From contig JAABRL010000028.1 in assembly GCA_011390935.1 (NCBI GenBank), forward strand, positions 4,304 through 51,407: a stretch of DNA of 47,104 nt, in the 5' to 3' direction. Source of the stretch: Gemmatimonas sp. Its GTDB lineage: Bacteria > Gemmatimonadota > Gemmatimonadetes > Gemmatimonadales > Gemmatimonadaceae. Positions 36,801 through 45,531 of the stretch are shown here, piece by piece (the stretch's first letter is position 1; every line of letters begins with the position of its first letter). Position numbers and translations under genes: made by a program. Below the pieces are notes generated by a model. It did no database searches. It was not told the origin of the DNA and saw only the letters and a program-made list of their open reading frames with translations.

Positions 36801-37558
36801 CAGCTGTCTCGCTCCATGAGGGGACTGGTGACCAATCGTCCATCTTCCAGCGCCAGCGCACGGTCCGCCCGTGCCGCCAACGACACATTGTGCGTGACCA
36901 CGACCAGCCCGAGCGCCAGATCCTGCGCCAACGAGGCAAACAGGTCGTGCAGCCGCTCGGCATTGCCATGATCCAGATTGCCACTGGGCTCGTCAGCCAG
37001 CAAGACGGCCGGGTTTGCCGCCAGCGCGCGGGCCACCGCCGCTCGCTGCTGCTCCCCCCCGGACAGCTCGGCCGGCCGATGATGCATGCGGCTGGCCATG
37101 CCGACCCGCTCCAGCAGACTCGAGGCGCGCGCACGCGCCTCCCGATCGGGATGGCCGCCAATGCGCAGCGGCATCATCACATTCTCCAACGCGGAGAACT
37201 CGCGCAACAGGTGATGGAACTGAAACACGAACCCCACCGCACGGTTCCGCAGCGCGGCCAGATGCTCGTTGTCGAGCCCCGCCACGGGCGTCCCGTCGAG
37301 CAGCACCACCCCCGACGTCGGACGCTCCAATCCGCCCAGCACATGCAGAAACGTACTCTTGCCAGACCCGCTCGCGCCCACGATGGCCACCATTTCGCCG
37401 GCGCGCACCGCCAGCGAGGCACCGTCCAGCACGCGTACGATGCCGCCATCTCCACCAGGGTACGACTTGCTCACATCGCGAGCTTCGATCACGGTGCGAC
37501 GCGTCTCCGTCGCGGCACTCGGCGCGAGCGCGTCCGGCATCGTCGGCGCGTCGTCCAT
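36800..37558 (-). CDS. lolD: Lipoprotein-releasing ABC transporter ATP-binding protein LolD
   Basis: ATPase that powers release of outer-membrane lipoproteins. It has 252 residues from the ATG at 37558; the longer frame upstream is the shadow of the permease gene. Walker A is GASGSGKSTFLHVLGGL (about residues 60-76), the signature is LSGGEQQRAAVARALA and Walker B is VLLADEPSGNLD. A 25-residue Ala/Pro leader precedes the domain. It overlaps the permease stop by one base, so the two form one unit. Confidence 0.93.
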   Translation of the reverse strand: MDDAPTMPDALAPSAATETRRTVIEARDVSKSYPGGDGGIVRVLDGASLAVRAGEMVAIVGASGSGKSTFLHVLGGLERPTSGVVLLDGTPVAGLDNEHLAALRNRAVGFVFQFHHLLREFSALENVMMPLRIGGHPDREARARASSLLERVGMASRMHHRPAELSGGEQQRAAVARALAANPAVLLADEPSGNLDHGNAERLHDLFASLAQDLALGLVVVTHNVSLAARADRALALEDGRLVTSPLMERDS

Positions 37559-38814
37559 CAGTCGTGCCGGATGGCGTCGACCGGATACAGCTTCGCGGCC
37601 TGCGCAGACGGATACAGTGTGGCCAGTGCCGACACGGCCACGCTCGCCACCATGATCAGCAGCACTTCGAAGGGATCGGTCGTCACGGGCAGATGATCGA
37701 TGAAATACACCGACGGATCGAGCGGAATCGGGAACACGTGCTCCAGCAACACCGCCACCGTGAGACCAAGCAGCACGCCGGCCGCGGTGCCCACCGCGCC
37801 GATCACCACGCCCTGCAGCAGAAAAATCCGCCGAATCGACCGCGCCGGCATCCCCATCGCCAGCAGAATGCCGATCTCGCGCGTCTTGTCCGACACCACC
37901 ATCGTGAGCGTGGAGACGATGTTGAACGCCGCAATCATGATAATGAGCAGCAGAATCACACCCATACCAAGCTTCTCGAGCTTGAGCGCCTGAAACAGCG
38001 AGCGATTCTGCGCCTGCCAGTCGACCGCGTGCACGTTGGGGCCGAGTGCATCGACCAGTCGGCGGCCGATCTCCGGCGCCTGCCATCGGTCGATCGTGCG
38101 CACCTCGATGCCGGTCACGTCGCCGTCCAGCCCGGCGAACTTCTGCCCCGCCTCGAGCGCCACGTAGATGTACACGTTGTCGTACTCGTACATCCCGGTT
38201 TCGAAGATTCCGGTGACCACCAACGTATCCGGACGCAAAATCGGAATGCCCGTCGCTTCGTTGATGGTGACGTTGTTGAAGCCAAGCAGCAGGATCGTGT
38301 CGCCAGGCCACGCGTTCAGGTTTGCGGCCAGCAACTTGCCCACGACCGCGCCGATGGCACGCCCGTCCTTCTCGAAGGTGAAGGATCCCAGAATCGCCTT
38401 GTCGCGCACACTCGTGGGATCGAGGGCATCGGGATCGCGCGACGGCAAACCCACCACCTGCGCACCGGCGCGGAACCCGGCGGCGTTGGTCACCAGTCCT
38501 TCACTCTGCACGAACGGGGCGGCCGCCACGACCCCATCCACGGCGCGAATTCGCGCCACGGTCGTGTCCCAGCCGCTCATGCGCAGCGCCTCGCCGTACG
38601 GCAAAATGCGCACGTCCGGCGATCCGATCAGGATCTTCTCGCGCAGATCGCGCTGCAGCCCGTTCATCACGCCCATGATCACGATCAACGCGGCGACGCC
38701 CACCAGCACCCCGCCGATCGCAATCACGCTGATCAGCGACAGCAGACGCGACCCGCGTCGACTGCGCAAATAGCGCCACGCAATGGAGAGTTCCAGACGC
38801 GAGAGCGAAGGCAT
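37558..38814 (-). CDS. Lipoprotein-releasing ABC transporter permease (LolC/LolE/LolF type)
   Basis: A 418-residue inner-membrane protein. One N-terminal helix (SLISVIAIGGVLVGVAALIVI) is followed by a periplasmic domain (about 50-260) and three C-terminal FtsX-type helices, with MVVSDKTREIGILLAMGM as the coupling segment and a late YPSAQAAKLYPVDAIRHD. It matches LolC/E proteins. Only one permease gene is next to lolD, so the transporter may be a homodimer (LolF-like) or pair with a distant gene. The start is the ATG at 38814; the longer frame begins with TTG. Confidence 0.9.
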   Translation of the reverse strand: MPSLSRLELSIAWRYLRSRRGSRLLSLISVIAIGGVLVGVAALIVIMGVMNGLQRDLREKILIGSPDVRILPYGEALRMSGWDTTVARIRAVDGVVAAAPFVQSEGLVTNAAGFRAGAQVVGLPSRDPDALDPTSVRDKAILGSFTFEKDGRAIGAVVGKLLAANLNAWPGDTILLLGFNNVTINEATGIPILRPDTLVVTGIFETGMYEYDNVYIYVALEAGQKFAGLDGDVTGIEVRTIDRWQAPEIGRRLVDALGPNVHAVDWQAQNRSLFQALKLEKLGMGVILLLIIMIAAFNIVSTLTMVVSDKTREIGILLAMGMPARSIRRIFLLQGVVIGAVGTAAGVLLGLTVAVLLEHVFPIPLDPSVYFIDHLPVTTDPFEVLLIMVASVAVSALATLYPSAQAAKLYPVDAIRHD

Positions 38815-38869
38815 GCGAGGGGTCAACGAGCGACGAGGCAGCGCGGTGCCATGATCACGGGACGCCGCC

Positions 38870-40399
38870 CTACTCGGGGCGCATCGTGGGGAACAGGATC
38901 ACGTCGCGGATGTTCGCCGTGTCCGTGAGGTACATCAGCAGCCGGTCAATGCCGACACCAACGCCGCCGGTGGGCGGCATGCCGTACTCCATCGCGCGCA
39001 GGTAGTCCTCGTCCACCATCGTGGCCTCGTCGTCACCCGCCGCCTTCAGACGCGCCTGCGCCTCGAAGCGCTCGCGCTGATCGATCGGATCGTTGAGTTC
39101 GCTGAAGGCATTCGCCAGCTCCTTGCCGCGCGCGAACAGTTCGAACCGCTCCGTGAGCGTGTCGTCGCCACGCTTCGGCTTGGCCAGCGGCGACAGCGCC
39201 TTGGGGTAGTCCACCACGAACGTGGGCGTATCGATCTTCGACTCCACCAGTGCCTGGAACATCTCATCCAGCAGCTTGGGACGGCTCAGCGAGCCGGGCC
39301 GCTCCACACCGATGCGCGCGGCGACTTCCTTGAGCCCCGCATCGTCGAGCGCCAGCACATCGACACCCGCCGCCTGCACCAGCGACGGCACCCATTCGAT
39401 GCGCGGAAACGGCGTCACCAGCGTCGGCACCGACGCGCCAATCGTGGGGACCGCGCGCAGCACATCCGCCGCCGCCACCAGCAACGATTCCACACGCGTC
39501 ATCATGGTGCGGTAATCCGCATACGCCTCGTAGAACTCCAGCATCGTGAACTCCGGATTGTGCGTCCGGTCGATGCCTTCGTTGCGAAAATCATGGCCGA
39601 TCTCGTACACGCGCTCGAAGCCGCCCACGATGAGGCGCTTGAGATACAGCTCGTCGGCAATCCGCAGATACAACGGCATATCGAGCGCGTTGTGGTGCGT
39701 GATGAACGGACGCGCCGCCGCCCCGCCGTACAACGGCTGCAGCACCGGCGTCTCGACTTCGAGATAGCCGAGGTCATCCAGATGCCGGCGAATGGTGCGC
39801 GTGAGCAGCGAGCGCGCCGTGAATAGCGCGCGCACCTCCGGATGCACGGCCAGATCCGCGTAGCGCTGCCGCGCGCGCTGCTCCGTGTCGCTGAACGCGC
39901 TGTAGCGCACGATCTCACCGTCGACCACCTGCTCCTTGCCGAACGGCAACGGACGCAGCGCCTTCGCCAGCAGCGTGAGCGACGTGACGCGCACCGTGAC
40001 CTCACCCGTGCGCGTACGCATGAGCGGGCCTTCCACACCGATCACATCGGAGAGGTGCAGCTCCTTCGAGGTCTCCCATGCCTCCTCGCCGAGCTCGTCG
40101 CGACGCAGGTACAGCTGCAGCCGTCCCTCCTGATCCACGAGATGCGCGAAGGCCGTCTTGCCCTGCCCGCGCCACGACGCAATCCGACCCGCCAACCGCA
40201 CGACCGGGCCTTCCTCGTCACCCTCGCCAAGCAGCGCACGGGCCTCGACCGTGGTGTGCGACCGATCGAACGCATACGCGAACGGCTCCACGCCCCGCTC
40301 GCGCAGCCGCGTCAGCGAGGCAAGCCGGTCGCGCATCACGAAGCCGAGATCCTCGCCCGGCTGCTCCGCGTTCGTCACGTCACCCGCAGACTCACTCAT
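38870..40399 (-). CDS. lysS: Lysyl-tRNA synthetase (class II)
   Basis: Charges tRNA-Lys. It has 509 residues. An OB-fold anticodon-binding domain (about 50-160) leads into the class II core: motif 2 around FRNEGIDRTHNPEFTMLEFYEAYADY and motif 3 GMPPTGGVGVGIDRLLMYLTD at the C-terminus. FELFARGKELANAFSELNDP is typical of LysS. Its ATG overlaps the prfB stop (ATGA), the classic prfB-lysS pairing. Confidence 0.97.
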   Translation of the reverse strand: MSESAGDVTNAEQPGEDLGFVMRDRLASLTRLRERGVEPFAYAFDRSHTTVEARALLGEGDEEGPVVRLAGRIASWRGQGKTAFAHLVDQEGRLQLYLRRDELGEEAWETSKELHLSDVIGVEGPLMRTRTGEVTVRVTSLTLLAKALRPLPFGKEQVVDGEIVRYSAFSDTEQRARQRYADLAVHPEVRALFTARSLLTRTIRRHLDDLGYLEVETPVLQPLYGGAAARPFITHHNALDMPLYLRIADELYLKRLIVGGFERVYEIGHDFRNEGIDRTHNPEFTMLEFYEAYADYRTMMTRVESLLVAAADVLRAVPTIGASVPTLVTPFPRIEWVPSLVQAAGVDVLALDDAGLKEVAARIGVERPGSLSRPKLLDEMFQALVESKIDTPTFVVDYPKALSPLAKPKRGDDTLTERFELFARGKELANAFSELNDPIDQRERFEAQARLKAAGDDEATMVDEDYLRAMEYGMPPTGGVGVGIDRLLMYLTDTANIRDVILFPTMRPE

Positions 40400-41518
40400 G
40401 CTGCACTCCCGTCGGACACGTCACCCGACTGCTTCAGCCAGGCTTCGATGAATGGATCAATGCCACCGAGCATCACCTTTTCGATGTCGGCAATCTTGAG
40501 CTCGGTGCGATGGTCATTCACCATCGTGTACGGCTGAAACACGTACGAGCGAATCTGGCTGCCGAATGTCACGTCCATCTTGTTCGCGTCCATCGCCGCC
40601 TTGGCCGCCATCTGCTTCTCCAGCTCCCGCTGATACAGCTTGTTCTTGAGCTGCTTCATTGCGTGTCCGCGATTCTTCAGCTGCGAGCGTTCCTGCTGCG
40701 ACGTGGTCACGATGCCCGAGGGAATGTGCGTGAGACGTACCGCGCTCGATGTCTTGTTGACGTGCTGTCCACCAGCACCGGACGCGCGGAAGACGTCCAT
40801 CTTGATGTCCTCATCGCGAATCTCGATGTTGATCTCGTCGTTCACGACCGGGTAGATGAACACCGAAGCGAACGACGTATGGCGCCGCGCCTGCGCGTCG
40901 AACGGCGAAATGCGCACCAACCGATGCACGCCCGATTCCGCCTTCAGAAATCCGTACGCGTACTGCCCCTTGATCTCGAGGACCGCCCCCTTGATGCCGG
41001 CCTCTTCGCCCTCGGACAGATCAAGCAGCTCCACCGAATAGCCGCGCTTCTCGGCCCAACGCGTGTACATGCGCATGAGCATCTGCGCCCAGTCCTGCGC
41101 CTCGGTGCCACCGGCGCCGGAGGAGATCTCGAGCTGGGCGTCGCGCACATCGTCGGGCAGACGCAACAACGTCCGCAAACCGAACTCCTCGAGCGCAGAC
41201 TGAATCGCCGCGACGTCCGCGTCGAGTTCGCGCGCCATCGCCGCGTCGTCTTCCACGGCAAGCAGTTCGTCGAGCTCACGGGCGCTTTGCACGCGAGCCG
41301 TGAGATCGTCCCACGGCTCGACCCACCCTTTGAGCAGCTTCACCTGCTGCACCACGTCGCGTGCGCGGTCCTGCAGGTTCCAGAATGAGGCTTCGGCCAT
41401 CTCGTTCTCGAGCGCCATCAGCGCGTGTCGCTTGGCCTCAAGGTCAAAGATACCTCCGCATGTCGTCGAGCTTGGTGGCGGCCTGTTCCAGGATCGCCCC
41501 CCGTTGTCCGTCCAGCAT
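40396..41518 (-). CDS. prfB: Peptide chain release factor 2 (programmed +1 frameshift)
   Basis: Recognises UGA and UAA stop codons. The gene is in two frames. The first 24 codons (41518-41447) start at an ATG four bases after CGGAGG and end TAT CTT before an in-frame TGA at 41444-41446. The second part (41445-40396) continues with GAC, reading DLEAKRHALMALENEMAE, and holds the SPF anticodon motif (ISPFDAQARR) and GGQ (GAGGQHVNKTSS). The joined product is 373 residues, normal for RF2. The junction matches the known RF2 frameshift signal. The ATG at 41521 is an alternative start. Confidence 0.95.
41444..41458 (-). promoter_or_regulatory. RF2 programmed +1 frameshift signal
   Basis: Read on the minus strand: CGGAGG (41453-41458), TAT, then CTT TGA C (to 41443). 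In E. coli the same layout, AGGGGG TAT CTT TGA C, makes ribosomes slip by +1 when RF2 is scarce, which autoregulates RF2. Here the internal Shine-Dalgarno-like hexamer sits at the same distance from the slip codon CTT. Confidence 0.93.
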
Positions 41519-41638
41519 CATGCCTCCGAGAACGACACAAGCCGCCACTCCGGTCCCGGAGCGCGGCTCGTAGAATGACTTCACGTTGCCGACGTACAAG
41601 ATAGCGCCCGCTCGCTCGGCGCTCCAGTGAGTGCGCGC

Positions 41639-42400
41639 TCAGAAGAGGCGCTGGCCACCGGCGAGAATGTCGTTGAGCGCCTCCTGGAAGTGCGGCGTCG
41701 ATTCCGCCAGCTCCTTCCCGACCTGTTCCACGTACTCTTCGTAGCTCTTCTTGATCTCTTCACGGAACAGCTGCCGCAGCGTGCCCTGCGCCAACCCCTC
41801 GTCCCGCTTGCGCGGATGATAGGCCACCAGATCCGAAACGAGCGCGCGCGCCAGACGACGCGCCCGCTGCCCGGGGTCCGCGTTCAGGAAGGGGTTGATC
41901 GCCCGACGGGGCGTGCCGACGGGTGCCGCGGCGGCGGCCGCAGTCGGCGCTGCGGTTGACGCCGGCGTTGGAACGGGCGTCGCCGTCAGCGTCGGAGCGG
42001 GCAGCGGCGCGAAGGGCGCAGCCGCGACCGGCGTCTGCACCGCGGGCGGAGCCAGCGGCGGCGTCATCCGGGCGATTCGCCCTGGCGCCGCCGTCGGCGT
42101 CGCCATGCGTGGCGTGATGGCGCCCGGCACCGCCCCCGGCACCGCGCCCGTTGACAGCGACGGCGTGCGCATCCCCAACCGGGGTGGCGCCGTCATCGGT
42201 GGGGCCGTTCTCGGCGGAGCCGTCGGGAACGACGACACGGCCGGCACCGGCGTGCGCACCGGGGTGCGCATGGGGCCGGTTCCGCCGGACACGACAATGA
42301 TCCCACCGCACACCGAGCATCGCGCCCGGACACCGGTCGCCGGCACCTTGGACGGATCAACGCGAAACACCGAGCGACAGTCGGGACACGACACCGTCAT
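41639..42400 (-). CDS. Zinc-ribbon protein with conserved C-terminal helical domain
   Basis: A 253-residue protein. An N-terminal MJ0042-type zinc ribbon (CPDC at 5-8, CSVC near 28-31, MTVSCPDCRSVFRVDPSKV) is followed by a long Ala/Pro/Thr-rich linker (about 45-165). The C-terminal ~85 residues form an ordered helical domain (INPFLNADPGQRARRLARAL, LRQLFREEIKKSYEEYVEQV, EALNDILAGGQRLF). This C-terminal domain recalls proteins found with zinc ribbons in Myxococcota and Gemmatimonadota, function unknown. The ATG overlaps the stop of the GGDEF-like gene, suggesting a signalling or regulatory link. Confidence 0.8.
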   Translation of the reverse strand: MTVSCPDCRSVFRVDPSKVPATGVRARCSVCGGIIVVSGGTGPMRTPVRTPVPAVSSFPTAPPRTAPPMTAPPRLGMRTPSLSTGAVPGAVPGAITPRMATPTAAPGRIARMTPPLAPPAVQTPVAAAPFAPLPAPTLTATPVPTPASTAAPTAAAAAAPVGTPRRAINPFLNADPGQRARRLARALVSDLVAYHPRKRDEGLAQGTLRQLFREEIKKSYEEYVEQVGKELAESTPHFQEALNDILAGGQRLF

Positions 42401-43452
42401 CGGGCCTGCCTCGGTCGCAGCGGCAGCACGGTCGCGCCCGCGCCGGCGGCGGCCTGCGCCGGCGCCGACACCGCGTCACGGGATCGCGCCTCGCGAGACG
42501 CCTCAACCGGATCGTCGTCTCGGCGACGATCGACCGTCCAGACCGAACCCGGCAATGTCTTCGCGTAGCTCTTCATCTCTGTCGCCAGTTCGCTGACCTC
42601 GGCGGGCCGGCCGAATCGCCGATGCTGATTCGTCACCACGCCAACCGAGAGTGTCATGAGAGGAACCCGATACAGCTGGTTGCGGCGATCCTTGCCGAGG
42701 AAATACCCGGCCCGACGGTCCGCCTCCGAGTACTGCAGCGGGGCAAGTTCGTCGAATACGCGGATGACCTCATCACACACCCGCGACATGGCGACGATGG
42801 GAACAATGTACAGGAAATCATCGCCGCCGATATGCCCCACGAACCCGGACTCCCCGCACAACCCCTTCACCACATCGTGCAACAGGCGCGCGACGAGTCG
42901 AATGACCTCATTCCCCTCGTGAAACCCGTACCGATCGTTGAACTCCTTGAAATGATCCAGGTCCGCATAACAGGCCGCGAACAGCTCATGGCGCGCCATG
43001 CGTCGCCCGAGCTCGGCCTCGATCTCGCGCGCCCCCGGAAGGCGCGTGGAGGGGTGCACATCGGTATCACGGTCCGAGCGTCGCAGCAGCGCCTCCAGAC
43101 GGGATGACGCTTCATCCGGCGTCATCTGCACCGTCAGCACCTCATCGGCACCACTCCCGAACGCGCGACGAACGTCGACCGTCGAATCCAGCAGCACGAT
43201 CGGCACGATGGCGGTCCATGAATCGCGTTTCAGTCGCTCGCTCAACGCGTAGACGTCGGTACGCACACCGCGAGCGTCGAGTACGATCGCACGCGGCCGG
43301 GCACGGAGCGCCCACGCCATCACCGATTCGCTGTCCGCACACGACAGCACAGCATCCGCCGTCGCAACCAACCAGCGATCAAGCCAGAAAGGCAGCGGCG
43401 CGCCGTCCGAGACGACGACGATGGTATGCTCGGTGATCGCAGGCTCGGTCAT
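42397..43452 (-). CDS. Receiver-like and GGDEF-like signalling protein (GGDDF motif)
   Basis: A 351-residue protein. Residues about 10-130 look like a response-regulator receiver (AIVLDARGV, VPIVLLDSTVDVRRAF). Residues about 150-315 are a GGDEF domain (ELFAACYADLDHFKEFNDRYGF). The active-site motif reads GHIGGDDF (about 205-212), not GGDEF or GGEEF, and the usual RxxD inhibitory site is absent, so diguanylate cyclase activity is uncertain. The tail is Arg/Ala-rich. It precedes the zinc-ribbon gene with a 4-base overlap. Confidence 0.85.
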   Translation of the reverse strand: MTEPAITEHTIVVVSDGAPLPFWLDRWLVATADAVLSCADSESVMAWALRARPRAIVLDARGVRTDVYALSERLKRDSWTAIVPIVLLDSTVDVRRAFGSGADEVLTVQMTPDEASSRLEALLRRSDRDTDVHPSTRLPGAREIEAELGRRMARHELFAACYADLDHFKEFNDRYGFHEGNEVIRLVARLLHDVVKGLCGESGFVGHIGGDDFLYIVPIVAMSRVCDEVIRVFDELAPLQYSEADRRAGYFLGKDRRNQLYRVPLMTLSVGVVTNQHRRFGRPAEVSELATEMKSYAKTLPGSVWTVDRRRDDDPVEASREARSRDAVSAPAQAAAGAGATVLPLRPRQAR

Positions 43453-43601
43453 TGGTCGCGCGCGGCGCCATGATGGTCGGGGTGAGGCCGATCACGTATC
43501 GGCCGGCAACAGGATGTTCACCCGAGTGAACCCCTCACCGCTAGACGATCATGTGGCGGACTTCGGCACGATGTAACGGCCGTCACCAAATCCGTGACGA
43601 A
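43453..43601. other. Intergenic region upstream of the GGDEF-like gene
   Basis: About 150 bases without a gene. It holds two inverted repeats: CGTCAC-N7-GTGACG (43581-43599), just after the stop of the envelope gene at 43602, which might be a weak terminator though it lacks a T-run, and GTTCAC-CCGA-GTGAAC (43516-43531). A promoter for the GGDEF-like gene should lie here, but no -10/-35 pair is convincing. Confidence 0.4.
43516..43531. promoter_or_regulatory. Palindrome upstream of the GGDEF-like gene
   Basis: GTTCAC-CCGA-GTGAAC is a perfect 6-bp inverted repeat with a 4-base spacer, 64 to 79 bases upstream of the start at 43452. It could be an operator for a dimeric regulator or a small hairpin in the leader RNA. 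No matching repeat is seen elsewhere in the window. Confidence 0.35.
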
Positions 43602-44543
43602 TCAGCGGAAAGGACCCGGGAGCGGCAGTTGACCCGCGACACCGACGCGGCGCGAGGCGCCGTCTGTCTCACCGAACACGCGCAGCCTGACACTCACGTA
43701 GGCATCGACCAGACTCAACGCGTGGTTGGCCAGCAGCAAGCCCACCATTTGTCGGGCCTGCCGTGAGGCATCGTTGCTGCGGTCGATGGTCTGCCGATAG
43801 AGATCCTGCTCGAGCTGCGCATCGCGCCAGCTCCAGCGGAAGGACTCACCTACCGCGCGACGCTCGTAAAAGGCGAGTGCGCTCTGATACTCCGATGAGC
43901 CCGGATCAGGGGCCACATCCGGGTCCCGCCAGAACGTCTCACGCGCAAGACGCCAGATCGATCCATTGAAGGTCGCCGGGTCCGTCTCGGGTGACAGCGC
44001 CGCACCAGGCGTACGATTGAAAGCGCCGCTCTCGAGCACGTACTGCAGCCGTTCGTAGTACTCCCACGCGGCATCGGGACGGTCCTCGCCAAAACTCTCA
44101 CGAGCGACCGTGCGCGCAATCTCACGATAGGCATCGCGCTCTCGGCGGGCATCACGCTGTGAGCCGAGCGCACGCAGGATCAGGTAGCCTTCCGCGACGA
44201 GATACACGATGCCGCGCTGTTGCCGGAGCAACCCCTGCCCCATCCCCGGCACCAGCGCAGAGAGCGGCGGCGCGTACCAGGGCGACACGGCATCGAGGGA
44301 GGCATCAGACGCCGGACGATCGCGCCGCAGAGCAAGCGCAAGCCGTGCTTCCGCGCGGTGCGACACATCACTGGGCGCGACGTCAGCCTCTGTCGGCATC
44401 CATGCAGCACGTGGTCCACTCGCCACCGTTGGTGTCGGGTGCACGGGCTGGGCGCTCGCCTCACTCGCGCGCAGCGCGAGCCACAGCACGAGCGCCGCAA
44501 CGCGCGGCGCGCAGGTCATGACCTGCCGTTGCACGCTGCGCAT
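43602..44543 (-). CDS. Secreted or envelope protein of unknown function
   Basis: A 313-residue protein. I used the ATG at 44543 (MRSVQRQVMTCAP); the ATG at 44519 is also possible. A Sec-type signal peptide (APRVAALVLWLALRASEASAQ) leads to a charged, Ala-rich body. A hydrophobic segment begins near residue 95 with PPLSALVPGMGQGLLRQQRG, a second segment near residue 280 reads MVGLLLANHALSLVDAYVSV, and charged helices lie between. The PGxGQ motif recalls DUF5683-like proteins in Bacteroidota and Gemmatimonadota, whose function is unknown. It follows the PorV-like gene, with only one base between them. Confidence 0.75.
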   Translation of the reverse strand: MRSVQRQVMTCAPRVAALVLWLALRASEASAQPVHPTPTVASGPRAAWMPTEADVAPSDVSHRAEARLALALRRDRPASDASLDAVSPWYAPPLSALVPGMGQGLLRQQRGIVYLVAEGYLILRALGSQRDARRERDAYREIARTVARESFGEDRPDAAWEYYERLQYVLESGAFNRTPGAALSPETDPATFNGSIWRLARETFWRDPDVAPDPGSSEYQSALAFYERRAVGESFRWSWRDAQLEQDLYRQTIDRSNDASRQARQMVGLLLANHALSLVDAYVSVRLRVFGETDGASRRVGVAGQLPLPGPFR

Positions 44544-44544
44544 C

Positions 44545-45531
44545 TCAGAACAGGAAGCGAAGTGCAACATACGTCGGCGGCTGACCCGCCTGCGCGGATA
44601 GACCGCCGAATCGCCGAGAGAGATCGAGCACCATCCCCTCCGACAGGAACACACCCACGCCAACGGCTGCGCCACCGCGCTCACCGTTCTCCAGCGTGTA
44701 CCCCGCGCGCAGCGAGTACTTCGCCTGATACGTCACAATGCCGCCCACGCGCGCACTGATACCGGTGTTTGCGAGGCTTCCAAGCAGATCGGCGACCACG
44801 TCCATCGACAGCGACTGCTCCGCCATGGCCGCGGACGGAACACGACCGCTCACCCCAACCTGCCAGGTTCGGGGCAGCGGATCCGCCTGCTCGGCATCCC
44901 GCACCTGGAAATCAGGACCAACGTGCCGCAAAGCCGCGCCGAGTGTCAGTGGCGCTTTTGTTGGCAAGACGTACTGCGCACCGACATCCAGTGCACCAGA
45001 CGTGCCAATGAACTGTGGCACAGGTCCGCACAGCCCGCTGCAGGTAAACGCCAGCCGCGCATACTTGTAGCTGAGCCCCACGCGCAATCGATCACCGATT
45101 GGCGTCGCGTAGGAGAGCATCGCGATCGAGCTGCGAATGCTGATCGTTCCGACGTCACCGCCCGCTCCACCCTCGGTCGCGCCCTGATCGCCGTAGTCGA
45201 GAATGGTAGCCGAAATCGCGATCGTCCCGAGCGCCTTTGACGGACGAGCAAATCCGATCGCGGCGCTGGTTCCGATGAACGCCTGCGACCCATTGAGGGA
45301 CAGCTCTGAGCGCTGCATCGCGGCGAGCGATGCCGGATTCCACCAGGCACCATCGACGCCGAGGGTATCGGCGACGGCCGCCTCGCCCGCACCCACGCCG
45401 CGCGCGCCGACGGGCAACATGAGAAACTCTGCACCAGCCGCCTGGGCACTTGCCGTTTCGGCAAGGCACAGCGACAGAACGAAGGCCGCGATCACGCGCG
45501 GCGTGCACCAGCATCGAGCCAATCGAATCAC
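44545..45531 (-). CDS. PorV/PorQ-family (UPF0164-like) outer membrane barrel protein
   Basis: A 328-residue protein with a Sec signal peptide (cleavage near TASAQAAG). GARGVGAGEAAVADTLGVDGAWWNPASLA is the hallmark N-terminal segment of the PorV/PorQ/UPF0164 family (FadL-like beta-barrels). The rest alternates beta strands, and the protein ends in a hydrophobic strand YVALRFLF, as barrels do. In Bacteroidota PorV belongs to type IX secretion, but no other such genes are seen here, so a general outer-membrane role is safer. It starts at a GTG overlapping the era stop. Confidence 0.85.
   Translation of the reverse strand: MIRLARCWCTPRVIAAFVLSLCLAETASAQAAGAEFLMLPVGARGVGAGEAAVADTLGVDGAWWNPASLAAMQRSELSLNGSQAFIGTSAAIGFARPSKALGTIAISATILDYGDQGATEGGAGGDVGTISIRSSIAMLSYATPIGDRLRVGLSYKYARLAFTCSGLCGPVPQFIGTSGALDVGAQYVLPTKAPLTLGAALRHVGPDFQVRDAEQADPLPRTWQVGVSGRVPSAAMAEQSLSMDVVADLLGSLANTGISARVGGIVTYQAKYSLRAGYTLENGERGGAAVGVGVFLSEGMVLDLSRRFGGLSAQAGQPPTYVALRFLF

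Noticed and set aside
40396..41418. RF2 starting at the internal ATG at 41418
   Set aside because: This would lose the conserved N-terminus. The upstream frame and frameshift signal explain the full-length protein.
44545..45531. Type IX secretion component
   Set aside because: PorV-like similarity alone is not enough; none of the core type IX genes is in the window.
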